From Calliopum simillimum (taxonomy: Eukaryota; Arthropoda; Insecta; Diptera; Lauxaniidae), in assembly GCA_951812925.1 (NCBI GenBank), contig OX638372.1:39988245-40052244 (forward strand): a stretch of DNA of 64,000 bases, read 5' to 3'. Within the stretch, counting starts at the first letter, position 1. Every line of letters starts with the position of its first letter. The notes below the pieces were generated by a model. It did not search any database, was not told where the DNA came from, and saw only the letters and a list, made by a program, of their open reading frames with translations. Positions 11,985-23,299 of the stretch are shown here, one piece after another. The position numbers were made by a program, and so were the translations under genes.

Positions 11985-12231
11985 AGTTAATAAAATGGTT
12001 TTGGTTTAAGTTTTTTTATAAATTTTATTTTTTACATTTTTATACATTTTTTGAAATTATTTTTTGAATGAATTATTTTGAACTGAATTTTTTATTTTAA
12101 AAAGTTTTAATTTTTTTGTTTCTATTTTCGAAGTTATCTTTGTTTATTTTTAAAAGTTTTTTATTACCAAGTGGAAGTAGTTTTGTGGCTGTTTACTATG
12201 TAAACTTGTTGTTCGCCATTATCGTAAAACT
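11985..12231 (-). repeat. LTR (5' LTR in element orientation)
   Basis: The partner LTR. The primer-binding-like GGCGCC motif abuts its internal edge at 11979-11984. Confidence 0.85.
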
Positions 12232-12235
12232 TACA

Positions 12236-14650
12236 CTGGCTAAAAGAACAAAAACACCCAACTCAAGTTCCATTAAATAAAGTTCAACATCAAATACAAG
12301 TTAGGTCGTTTTTCGTCCTTTTTTTTCTTTCTTTCTTTCTACACATCCTGTTTGCTTGTGTTTTTGACAAGCGCTATGAAATGAAAACAAAAAAGAAATA
12401 TCCTGGTAACTTTTTACTACATGGCAACAGGTTCTTGTTGGTTTTTTTTTTATTGAGAACTTCCGCCTTAATGTTACACCATCCCACCACCCACTCAAAA
12501 TGCCACCGAAAAACATTTGAACGCATTAATACGAAACTTTATTTATTTGCTTCTACGCCGCTTTTATGTGCAAAACGTGAGAATTTTTGAAAAACGCCCA
12601 TAGACCAAAGTACCTTCGTTGAGTAGGTTGCTTGTTCACACTTTTGTTCTGGATTTTAATACTTAAGTAAATGACACAGAGAGCTGCCTTTCAATTGGAA
12701 ACTTAAATTGTTTCAGCTTAATGGGTGTGGTAGCACGCACTTTTGAAGATCCCGAAAATGCCGCAAGCGCATTTTTCCAGCTGATTACAGCGTAATTGAA
12801 TTCAATTACGGGTGTCTGCACGATTGTAACAAAGGCGTATATTTCATGCAAGTTTGTTCGGAAGTGGCTGCAATTGAATTTAGTTGAAAACTTTTTTGGG
12901 CGATTGTGACATGTCATTGGGATTTAGTGAATAGTTTTTCATTGCACACATTTTATGGTCTTAGTTTAGTTGAATGGCGTTGAAGTTTGCAAATTGTTTG
13001 ATCGTTTTATTGCCATCGATTGTGGGAATTTTACTAAAAATGTATAAGAAATTCTTGTGCACTTTTTTTATATTTGATTTTCCTTGAATAGGCACGAAAA
13101 CTACTTCAATTTTTGTCACGTTCGCTTTGTGTAATTTTTTGTGTGTATCTTAAAACCAGAACTTTGCCTGCTTTAAAATTGGTACCAATTATAGTACTAC
13201 CAAGGAGCTATAATGTAAAGTAAAAACTAAAATAAAAAAATGTTTTGCTTCCACTTTTTTGCACTGCAAATGTGTACGACGGTCACCTGGGAAATGTCCA
13301 TATATAGCCAATCTGTGATTTGACTGCCCTATCTGCTGAAAATTATTGTCGACAATTTCGTTGCTGAATAAATTTCATATAGAAAGGTCTTGTAATTTGT
13401 TTTTGTACGACTTATAGCTTTAGAGATATATGGAATTTAGACTATCCGATCTTACAAAAAACTGATTTTTGTGACTATAGAGTCAAATTTTAGTATTTGT
13501 TTAAAAATTATTAAAGTAAACGATTTTAAATATTTAGGGTTTAGTTTCTTGGATTCAGTCTAATTTTTTTTTGGACTTATCTCCAAAACTATAAATCGTA
13601 TGAAAGCAACTTTGAAGAAGTTTGTGTATGATAGTTTTTCATAACAAAATTGTTGACAATCATTTTCTAGTGGCAAAGTATTTGCAAGAAACTGATTTGC
13701 ACGACTTTTGAGGCTGAATAACTTTTTATGCGGCAATAATCCCTCATGTCTGACAATAATAAAATCGATTCCAATTAGAAAAGTTTTTGATCTGATATAT
13801 TGATCATGAATCTCGTTTTACTGAGCTTAATCTTAACTCTTAATCGATAACTCTTGAAAAATTCCAATAATAGTTAATATATAAAGAATGTTGATAATGT
13901 TAAGCCTACAAAGAATTAGTATCATTTTCAATTGACACAAAAGTGATATTCATTGGTGCGATCTACTTATTTTGAGGTGGTTCAAGCTCATCCCACGTCA
14001 GTTTGGTCTAAACAAAGGCAACTGCGACACGCATTGAGAAATTTCTGCGTGATACCTGATGCGACGATTTATTCACCACATTATGAAGTCAGCGCAACAA
14101 TGTCTTGAGATTTCCTTCACCACAGGACAGAAAAATGCAATACATAGCAGAAACCCATGTGGTGGAAAAAAAGTTGAAACAAACAAAATAACAAGCAAAA
14201 GCGACAAACCTAATTCAACTCGATTAAAATAGTACAACTACTTAAGTACGAACGTATTTTCTCTTCAATAAGTAGTTGCGAGAATCATCGAGAAAATTCC
14301 ATCGTACGCTGGTAGATGATATGTAAGCATGTAAATAAATATTACATAAATTTTTACTAGAATTGCCCAATTGTCAAAATTTGACCACATATGTTTTAAA
14401 TAATTTTGGTACTTTTTAAACAGTTTTAGTAATTTTGGACAGCTTTAGTATTTTTTTTTTTGCTATTTGGAACAAAATAGAAAAGCTCATTTATTACCTA
14501 TGGCACAATCAAAAATGTGAAACGAAAAAAAACCAAAAACCTGAAGTCAGCATCAATCAGCCTTTTGTCTTTCTCTTTGTGCTTTATCCTTTTTTCAGCT
14601 TTGTGTGACCGCTTATTTTGTCGTTGATAAATTTCTCCTACGTTTTTAAC
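12236..14650. other. Non-coding stretch, no gene recognised
   Basis: AT-rich DNA. Short frames at 12301-12590 and 12663-12917 overlap on both strands and show no domain. No repeats beyond homopolymer runs were noticed. Confidence 0.4.
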
Positions 14651-14653
14651 AAT

Positions 14654-14881
14654 GTTAGAAATGGAGCACTACTTTGAATTATACACCATTAGAAAGGTAT
14701 TTGTGTGTAAGTGTGCACAAAGTTTAAACTATTTTAATAATTTGTCATTAAGTCAGCTAAAATAAAATGAAAATTTTTCAATATTAATGGCAAAATATTT
14801 AAGTAATTTTAACTTTGTACACATTTACACACAACTGCCTTTCTAATGGTGTATAATTCAAAGTAGTGCTCCATTTCTAAC
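14654..14881. mobile_element. MITE, about 228 bp
   Basis: Long terminal inverted repeats: 14654-14725 pairs with about 14815-14881. Both start GTTAGAAATGGAGCAC and continue through a shared block containing TACACCATTAGAAAGG. The ends are embedded in similar AT-rich flanks (CAAT on the left, ACAAT on the right). The short AT-rich middle has no coding capacity. Superfamily not determined. Confidence 0.75.
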
Positions 14882-16100
14882 ACAATTAAAAAAGTAGTAC
14901 AAATTTTTGTCTTTCATAAAGATATTACTACTTACCTCGCTGTATAAAGTGTTTTTAGTGTCTTCTTAAAATGTTTCGATATGTATTTGATATGAGTCTG
15001 AGTATTATTTAAAATGTAATAAAGAAGATTTTTATGGGGTAAATTAAGATAATGAGACATCTAAGGGATTGAAATTATTTTATCATAACAACCAAACAAT
15101 CAAAGTCATAAAAGCCAAAAATGACAATTTAAATTCAAATTGAATAATTTATTTTTTGCCTTGGCTTAATTATTTCAGCTTCATTTAACCGAGAACATGA
15201 GATTTTCAAAGATTTTTTGAGCTGAACAAACATATATGCAGATAGCACAGAATTTCTAAAGGGCAAAATAAGCGAAAAACTTTTTCAATAAAAATACCAA
15301 AATTATTGGTTATTTTGCTTTTAATAACATTGTACTTACAATCAATAAATGTGTTGGCAACATAACGCATTTATAGCGTATCATAAATTTAGAATAAAAA
15401 ACAAAATGTTTGCTACTTTACTACTATTGATACTACTACTTTGCATACAATAGCTGTTATAATAACAATGAACAACAGTCGCAACAATAACAACAGCAAC
15501 AACTCGTAACATTAATTTTATCCGCCACTTGAGAAAGTAACAAAAAGCAACAATCGATAAAAAGTTGCTGAATACTCCCCTAAACTTTCGCGCATTTTAA
15601 GCAACTCAATAAGTAGCAGCAGCAGCAGCATCGGCAGCACTGGTAGCAACACTAAACAATTCAACTGAAATCACATTAAAAATACATTAAAGCATCAATC
15701 TTTATGATTTTGCATTCGGAGTTTGATCGCAATGGCGTTGAAAAGAAAAAAAAAAATTGATTTAAAATTTTCCTGCAAAGGAAAAGTCGCATACGAAAAT
15801 AGCAAATCCTGAAGACAACCATAGAAAAGAGACATAAATTGAGAGCTGATTATATTACAATCCAATATCCAGTAATGATAATAAAATTCGCAATCAAGCA
15901 ATGCCATATAACAGGTACAAACAAAATAGATAAAAGAAGATAAGAACCAGCGTAGATTTTAAGGACATGCCGATATCAGAAAAGTGTGTCGATTTCACGG
16001 CGAACTTGTAATAAATTTTAATAGCTCAAAGTGCTTCCAATCAAGATTCTTTTCAATTATTAGTTATCACTAAACATCTTTTCAAAAATTACTGGTCACT
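14882..16100. other. Non-coding stretch with CAG/CAA triplet runs
   Basis: Contains ACAACAGCAACAAC-like tracts at about 15470-15510 and an AGCAGCAGCAGC run near 15618. No gene recognised. Confidence 0.4.
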
Positions 16101-16109
16101 GAATTGCTC

Positions 16110-16720
16110 TACCAAATTATTGTTACCTGATAGTGCCTTGTAATGAGAAAAATTGGTACTGGTCGTGAGTCTTGGTCATGGTAATTTTTTGAGACCATGA
16201 CCAATACGTTCGTATAATTTTAAGATCAAGACCTAGTGTCCAAGACTAAGGCTGATATTTTTAAATTTTTTCTTTAGTATTTTATATCTAAGGTCAAGAT
16301 CAAGACCAATGTGAAAATTATGGCCAAGGCCAGCATTAAATGCTCAAGATCAAGACTCAATAGTAATCAGTCTTGGTGTTGAGTTTTGGTCCTGGTAATT
16401 TTTCGAGAACAAGACCAAGGCACTGATGCAAGACAAAGGCTAAGAATGCTTTTATCTTTGTCACTATGATAATCAAGAACAAAATTGCTTTTCATTCTTG
16501 GTAATTTAGAGTAAATAGTTGTATCACGCCTCTTTCGAGCATAAACTCATCTCTCAATTCGAAATTTGGAAAAATAAGTTTTGCGAAATTTTGAATACAC
16601 ATCAATCTTTAGAAATTTTATCAAGACCAAGACCGAGACTAAGACTCAATATCAAAACCATGACCTAAACTAAGACTCAATGTCCAATACCAAGACTGCT
16701 ATGGTCTTCATATATAGTTT
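16110..16720. repeat. Degenerate array of CAAGAC / GTCTTG words
   Basis: Phrases like GAGTCTTGGTC and TCAAGACCAAGAC recur on both strands about every 40-90 bp (for example near 16160, 16230, 16295, 16350, 16415, 16625, 16690). Opposite orientations alternate, giving potential local hairpins. This is an old simple-repeat derivative and is non-coding. Confidence 0.5.
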
Positions 16721-16721
16721 A

Positions 16722-16930
16722 TATGGGTAAAAGATTTCCTTTGAGAGGTTTTAACCCTTAAAATGTCCCCAGTGTGTACGGCTCAAGCTTAAGCTTTGTC
16801 AATAAGTGTTTAAGACGTCGCATGCTATAAGTTTTGCGGCCTCCCACTATCTTAAACGCCAACTGACATCTTAAATGTAACCCATTGCCCATAGTCATGC
16901 TTTCTTGCGCTGTTCCAGAAGTCATATCAG
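16722..16930 (-). repeat. LINE 3'-end fragment
   Basis: The stretch from TTTATATGGGTAAAAG through CCAGTGTGTACGG matches, with many changes, the 3' untranslated end of the LINE copy at about 62620-62700 (TTTTATGTGGGTAAAA through CCGTGCGCACGG). It is a short isolated remnant of the same family. Confidence 0.45.
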
Positions 16931-17409
16931 GTTGATTTGGTACAGAGTTTTTTGGAGCATAAGTACTGTAAGTATGGTCAGTTTGAAGAAGAGCAGATGT
17001 ATTAATTCTGTGTAAAAAAAGCTACTTTAAGGAACGGCGGTTTGGCTTGGATGGAGTTATGTGATACATAGTACATCATTTTAGTCAAATCAATTCAAAA
17101 GACTGAATAACATAGCTTGCTCTCAAGTATATGACTGATAATTTGCTAGACATTGATTCATTTGTTCGGCAGTACTATAAAGACGAAAGTCGGCGCACCT
17201 CGTTTTCGCCCATACACATAAGCCGATATCATTTTGAGTTAATTATTTTTATTTGATTTTTTCATTCTTGCATTTATTTTTTTATGAATATGCATTGTTA
17301 AGTTAATTCATTAATTTTTAATTGTTGAATTCATCAATTGTTAAGTTTAGGACATGAATTGTAATTAATAAGATAAGCGAACGCACCTAATGTAGGAAAT
17401 TGAATTTTT

Positions 17410-18360
17410 ACCAGTGTCACCCCTGGCACGTCAGTCTTGTCAGAAACAGATGTTGTCAGCGTTGACAAGAAACAGCTGATCGAACATATGGACAAGTAGT
17501 ATGAAAAATATATATAGAATTGTTCCGTGAAAAAATTAGTCAGTCGCTCCCAAGGAGTCCCGCGGTTCAGATCGTAGCAGCAGTCAACAGCAGCAGTAGT
17601 AGCAGCAACAGCAGAAGGTAATTGTTAACCGTAGTTGTAGAAGTAGTGGCTATTGTAGAATTTGCTTGTTTCAAGAGTTGGTTTGTGAGGACTCGCTTGG
17701 TTAGCTGCACTCACAAACATCCAACTTCACACGGAGACTTGCTTGCTTACGCTGTGTCCATTGGTATACGACTTGGAGTGTGCCGATCTGTTGCGCAAAC
17801 CTAGGGATTCTGTACATAGACGCAGGGAAATAGCTTACACTAGACGAGGAGTGTTTTGGTGGAAACTCGCTTGCTTAGCTGTTTCCGTTAATACAGGAGT
17901 TGAGGCCCGTCTACAGGAATTCCGCACAAAGACATAGGGAAGAAGCTTTCTGCATACAAGGAGTGTTTTTGTGGAAACTCGCTTGCTTAGCTGTTTCCGT
18001 TAATACAGGAGTTGAGGCCCGTCTACAGAAATTCCACACGAAGGCATAGAGAATTAGCTTTCTGCATACAAGGAGTGTTTTTGTGGAAACTAGCTTGCTT
18101 AGCTGTTTCTGCACGAAGGCATAGGTTTTTGTACATAGGAGTTCCGTAAGCAGGCATAAGAAAATAGCTTTCGCCATACGAGGAGTGTTTTGTGAAAGGT
18201 TAACAAAAAGGAGTATCAGCGACTGACGTCACGTAAAACTTTTGGTCGGAACTAGGAAGGGAAATAAAAGGATATATCTATTTATACTTAAATAGATAAA
18301 TAATATTGAATTAAATATTTAAAACTTGAAATCCTGTCTTTTATTTAATTTAAACAAGAA
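17410..18360 (+). repeat. Possible solo LTR with internal tandem array
   Basis: The region starts TGTCACCCC (17415) and has promoter-like features: TATATATAG near 17507-17515 and TTAGTCAGTCGC some 25 bp downstream. It ends with AATAAA-type signals (18262 onward) and a TTTAAACA terminus near 18356, giving a TG...CA layout. Between them lies a 112-bp tandem array. I could not find a second LTR, a primer site or a target duplication, so it may instead be a promoter-bearing repeat of another kind. Confidence 0.3.
17740..18195 (+). repeat. Minisatellite, about 112-bp unit, 4 copies
   Basis: GGAGTGTTTTG-like words recur at 17848, 17960, 18072 and 18182 (spacing 112, 112, 110), with GAAACTCGCTTGCTTAGCTG following in each complete unit. 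The second and third units are close to identical. A more degenerate unit precedes them at about 17690-17760. The open frames on both strands here are translations of the repeat. Confidence 0.85.
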
Positions 18361-18364
18361 GTGG

Positions 18365-21300
18365 TCTCTAAATCAAATAAATTTTTGTAACCGAACAATG
18401 GATTTTGGTAAAGGGGACCAAAAAAAAAAAATATACGTCCATCCGCGATTTGAAAGTTAACAAATGAATTTTTCTTCAAGGAATCCACAGTTTCCCTCTT
18501 TTAACGCATTTTTGTGTTAAATCGGCATATTAAACAATACGATCCTTATATCTGAGGTGTATTATGTATTCAGCCAATTTTTGTAGGATATTACGAAGAA
18601 TATTTTTGTAAAAAACTATAACCATCTATTACTTTTTACCATTTTCTTAAAAAAGTACAATAATACACTTAAAACATGAGAATATGGAGTCAATGTCTAC
18701 TACAGAAATATTTGCTATAAAATTTAACCACTGGTCGCTGAACTCTAAAAAGTCGAAATTTCATCGCAAAAGCCAAAAAATCGTCACAATCAATGAACCC
18801 TTCTCACATTGCATTTTTGTTACACTTTTTTACGCATTATTCTTAAGATTTAAGCTTTTGTTGTTTTGTGAAATCCATAGAAAAATTTTTTGTAAAATAT
18901 TTTTGTAGAACATTTTAACCCATTGTAACCCAGTGTTTGGTAAATAGGTCAACCAGACCCACAAAAACAGGACAAAATGGGTTAATAAGTTTTGTAAAAA
19001 ATTTTCTGGTGTGATTTTGTTATGACCTTTGGACAAAAAGTTTGATTTTGTCGAACCGTTTACTCATAATTATCATTAATCATACGTCATTATCGTTCGA
19101 GATAAAAACTGGTATGAGGCCGCCAAACTTTCGGAATTCAGAAGAACGCTTTTGAACTTAAAATCGTTCAGCTCAGACGTTACTAGATTTATAGTTTTGA
19201 GAAGTTTTGTGTTTTGTTGCGAAGAATACATGTTTTCCTTTTTGATTTATTCTTTCTTTCTTTTTTTTTTTTGAATTCCTTTGTTACAACCTTAAAGTCT
19301 GGTTGTATCACAGACTCAATGTTTTAAAATACAACAAAATTTTAAATTGAGCAAAAGTATGAAAAGTCATGTTTTAAAATACAACAAAATTTTGAATTGA
19401 GCAAAAGTATGAAAAATCATAACATCTCAACAAGTTCGGAAAACTTCTGAAGTACATAAAAAACATTAAAAAATTTAATAACTCAATGTTGCCTGTTTTT
19501 TCATGGGGTCACTAACGATGCTTGTTATTTCCGCAAAGTTTTTCTTTCATCCTTTTTCTAAAAACTTCGTTCTATTAAATGGACAAACTGTTGAAGTCAA
19601 AAATGATGAAAAAATTTCTTTGAACAAAATCGATTCGAGGAAAAATAAAGTAAAAAAAAAAATGTGTAAAATGCAGGAAACTTTTTTTTTTCCTTTTTTT
19701 TTGCTTAAAATAATTTGCAAGCATTTTTCGTAAAATGATGTCTATGAATTTGTTAAAAGCAGAGTAGCTTGGAATTAATTAATTAACTGCAATAAACGCC
19801 AAATTAATTTACGACCAAAAGTATAAATTACACTTCATTAGTCATTGACTTCAACATGCACACACATAAACATAGATATAGGTACACTAGACCGGTTCAA
19901 GAATTAAAGTTGATCAGAATTTCAATCCTTCGACATGCAATGTTTTTTTAGCTGTAAATAAGCAACAAGTAAAATTTGGTGCATTTCAAAGAACATTTGA
20001 AGGACCAGAAACCATTTATTAAAATAAGTAGAAACATGCTCCTCAAAATTAGGAAAAAAAAAAAAAATTGTTTTTGTCTTAAATATTAACTATTCAACTC
20101 TTAACATGGGTCTGGAATTGTTTATTAAGAATCTGTAATTTAGTTTTCCGAAAGCTCCGTAGTTTTGAGGATATTGTCCATTTAAAGTGGAATATTATGG
20201 TTTTACTTTTTGATATTTTTTCCACCTTGGAATACAAATATGAACCAGTCTAATATACACTTACAAGTCATTTCATAAAATCTACTAGTTCTTCTGGTTA
20301 CATCCTATTTGTAGCTCCTCAAGACCACAAAAGAAACAGCAACAGTAAAATGGCAGAAAAACGAAGATGACAATAGGTACCGTAAGAAGTTGATGAAGAA
20401 GCGTAACAAATAATAGGGTGCATTTGAGCGTAATTAATGTGCTTGTCTAATGACAGCCAATTAATACAAAAGCTTTTGTTACCTTTTCATGTATTATGAA
20501 ACTTTTTTTACTTCATTTTTCTAGTCGACAAATTGTTGACTATGAAATTCTCTTTAAAATTATTGAAATCTAAAGATTTCAGTTCGTATTGAAAATATTT
20601 CAAAACTTCACGTAGAGAAATCATTAGATCTTTATCCTGTTAATCTTTAAAAAAATGTCTTTAGTAAATGCAACTAAAATTTTTTACAACATAGTCTAGA
20701 CCTCAGCAAGGTTGGTAGTAGCAGGAGAAATACCAATCGGCCTTATCACCGAAGACGGGATGAAATTACGTTTCTACAAAGTATCAAGTGACTTCAAAAT
20801 GCATAGGGAAAATGAAGTGAAAAAAAAAAAAATGTATACAAACTTGGTTAAAAAGAAGGCAGATGGTCAGAGTGATACCAAGGACACTTATGTTATGCTA
20901 TAAGTGAAAATTCGTTGGTCGCGTTAGATGTAAAATTTCAAGGCCGCGAGTAACTTTTGCAAAACCATTTTTTTTAGACTTTTTTTTCTGAAACTTTTCA
21001 GTACATCTTTAAGCTTGAATTTGGGAGGAAAGTGCAAAGCGTAAAAACCATACACTGGTCTAAAAGTCGGCATGGCACTGAACTGAAAATATTACCACCT
21101 AATGAATCCCAAACTATACAAGTTATACTGATGAAATTTTGTAGGTAATACTGTACGTCCACGCTATATTCACCTTGTTATTCCGTTTGTAACGCAGAGA
21201 AGGAGGCGTGGCAAGTATGGAAATAAAAGTATATGTAGAGTGTAATTGATAAAGTTGCAAAGCTTCTGAGAGGTGATAAAGGTAGCCTAGGCTAATAAAA

Positions 21301-22010
21301 AAATTGCACTTGAATGGGGGTCTAAAATGTATCCCTGAGGATTTATAGGGTTAAAAGTATTTACAAAAAAAATTTCTTGGGTCATCCTAACGTTTTATAA
21401 TCTTTCAGCTTATTGCATGTATTAGGTTTATAGGGCTTGAAAGTATTTTGCCAATTTCTGGACCTTTAAAGTTGATATTTGAATTTTTTTCTATTTTTTT
21501 TAATTTGGCGGCCATTTTAGTATGAAAATGGTGAAACTAAAATACTTTTTAAAATTTTGTTTTGAAATCCTCATTAAATTTCTTTTAATTCGGTAGCACA
21601 ATTATTATATAGATTTCAATTTGATGTCAGGGAAAAAATAGTTTTTAAAAAACTATTGTTTGATGGCTCCGCTACTTGATTAAAAATCAACGCGTGATTC
21701 CCGTGAGAATAAAACTTTTTTTTTGAAATATTTTTTACATAAAGCTGCCATCAAAATAAGCTTGTTAAGAAAAATTCATGTAAATTAGTGAATCATTTTT
21801 TTTAGGTGTGAAAGGGATATGTGGGTGATTCTCCAAAAAATTAACCATTTAATGTCGCGGGACTCAAAACCATGTTTAAATTAAAAATTTGATATTTTAA
21901 CTATTTAATACAAATACTTCACAAGAGCTTCTGTAAGAAAAGCTTAGAAAAAAAAGGTTCTTAATATTTTACATAAAATTATAACATAAAGTGTTAACAA
22001 TAACTATAAA
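18365..22010. other. Non-coding stretch with small repeats
   Basis: AT-rich DNA without a recognisable gene. It includes a fragment at about 18903-18985 related to the centre of the 29.6 kb hairpin (AACCCATTGTAACCC through AAAATGGGTTAA), a 50-bp tandem duplication at 19320-19420, and poly-A runs near 20050 and 20820. The 63-aa frame at 20712-20903 has no recognised domain. Confidence 0.4.
19320..19420. repeat. 50-bp tandem duplication
   Basis: GTTTTAAAATACAACAAAAT starts at 19321 and again at 19371, and the two units are nearly identical. Confidence 0.85.
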
Positions 22011-22484
22011 TATTTCAACTATTGAGTAAACAGAAAACTGAAAGTGAAGAGAAAGAGCAAATTCAGTGTATTATCAGCTCAGTCAGTTTTGGTTTTTCGA
22101 TAGTGAGTGTTCGTGTTTTTTTTTTTAAAAGTTTAAAAATTTCTTAAAGAACGCAAGTGTACGTCATTCTCCGCGTATTTTTTTTTTCATATTACATAAC
22201 ATATATTTTTATCTATATATAATCAAATCAATAAACAATTAGAGGTGCTATCCACCGGTTTCAACTTTTGTAAACATACTTGCTAGTTTCATTGTGATAT
22301 AACAGTTTTTGTAACATTTTGTCATTCTCCAGATGGTAATTTTTCGGTTCCTTTTTTGCAAAATTTTGTCATTCTCCGTTTTTATTTTTGGTTTGTTTTG
22401 TTTAAACCATTTATTTAAAAAAAAAAAATCAAAATTTGGTCTTAAAACGCTTATTTAAAGTTTTCAAAAGTCCAACATAATTTT

Positions 22485-23130
22485 TTTAGGGTTGCCACCT
22501 GGTTGTTGTTGAAAATCTCATTTAGCGCTCATGTTTTTTGACTAATTTTTGGTTTCATAACCGCTCAGATAAACATTTCAGAAATTGTATAGAAATTGTT
22601 AGGGTTGCCGCCTGTTTTGTTGTTATTTGTTTTGTTTAAACCAAGTTTCGATGATTTTTCAACAATTTAAGCGTCGGTCAATTTTTAACGATTTAAACTA
22701 TTATTTTTTTTGTGTGTAATTATAATGGCGACCGTAAAAGTATTTAAAATAAAATTTCGAAAACAACCATCTGGCAACCCTAAAAATTTATGTTGAATTT
22801 TTGCAAAGTTCATTTCATCGTTTTGAGACTCAAATTTTATAACATTTTGTTTATGTGAAACTTCCAAAAAAGCAGATTCCGCTCAAAAAATATCCAAAAA
22901 TTAAAACATCCAACAATAAAAAAAAAATATTCAATAAAAAAATGTTCAAAAATAAAAATCCAAGTAAAAAATCATCGATTTTATTATTGAGTTAAATTAT
23001 TTTGATAGAAAATGAATGTTGGAAATTTTTTTATTGGATGTTTTAATTTTTGGATGTTTTTTTGGATATTTTTTTCTTGAATATTTTTGATGATTTCCAA
23101 AAAACATAGGGCAATCCTAAAAGTTTACGT
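22485..23130. repeat. GGGTTGCCACCTGG modules, left arm
   Basis: Module copies at about 22492 and 22601 in one orientation and about 22766 and 23109 in the opposite one. Each is followed by an AAATTTATG-like tail and separated by AT-rich spacers. Counterparts in the right arm lie near 25743, 25831, 25944 and 26058. Confidence 0.6.
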
Positions 23131-23299
23131 TTATTTTTTTTTAAAATATAGGTGGGAACAAAAAAACCTTCTTTTGGTACATTTTTCTGAGATTTTCCCA
23201 TGTAGAGCAACGCATGTGAGTAACTTGTGTGTTGTTCCACAGAAAAATATTTTTTCTGAACTCAAAATTGAAAGAAATTTAAGGAGAACTCTAAAAAAT

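Larger units (their letters stand above)
9990..12231 (-). mobile_element. Short non-autonomous LTR retrotransposon (TRIM-like, gypsy-type ends)
   Basis: Two direct repeats of 247 bp (9990-10236 and 11985-12231) look identical by eye and flank 1.75 kb. In minus orientation the LTR starts AGTTTTACG and ends TTATTAACT. Right after the 5' LTR comes a primer-binding-like site GGCGCCCAACGC (about 11973-11984), like the tRNA-Lys type. Just before the 3' LTR is a purine tract, AGAGGGAGAG. A 4-bp TACA duplication flanks the element (9986-9989, 12232-12235). I recognise no gag, protease, RT or integrase, so any mobility would depend on another element. Confidence 0.85.
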
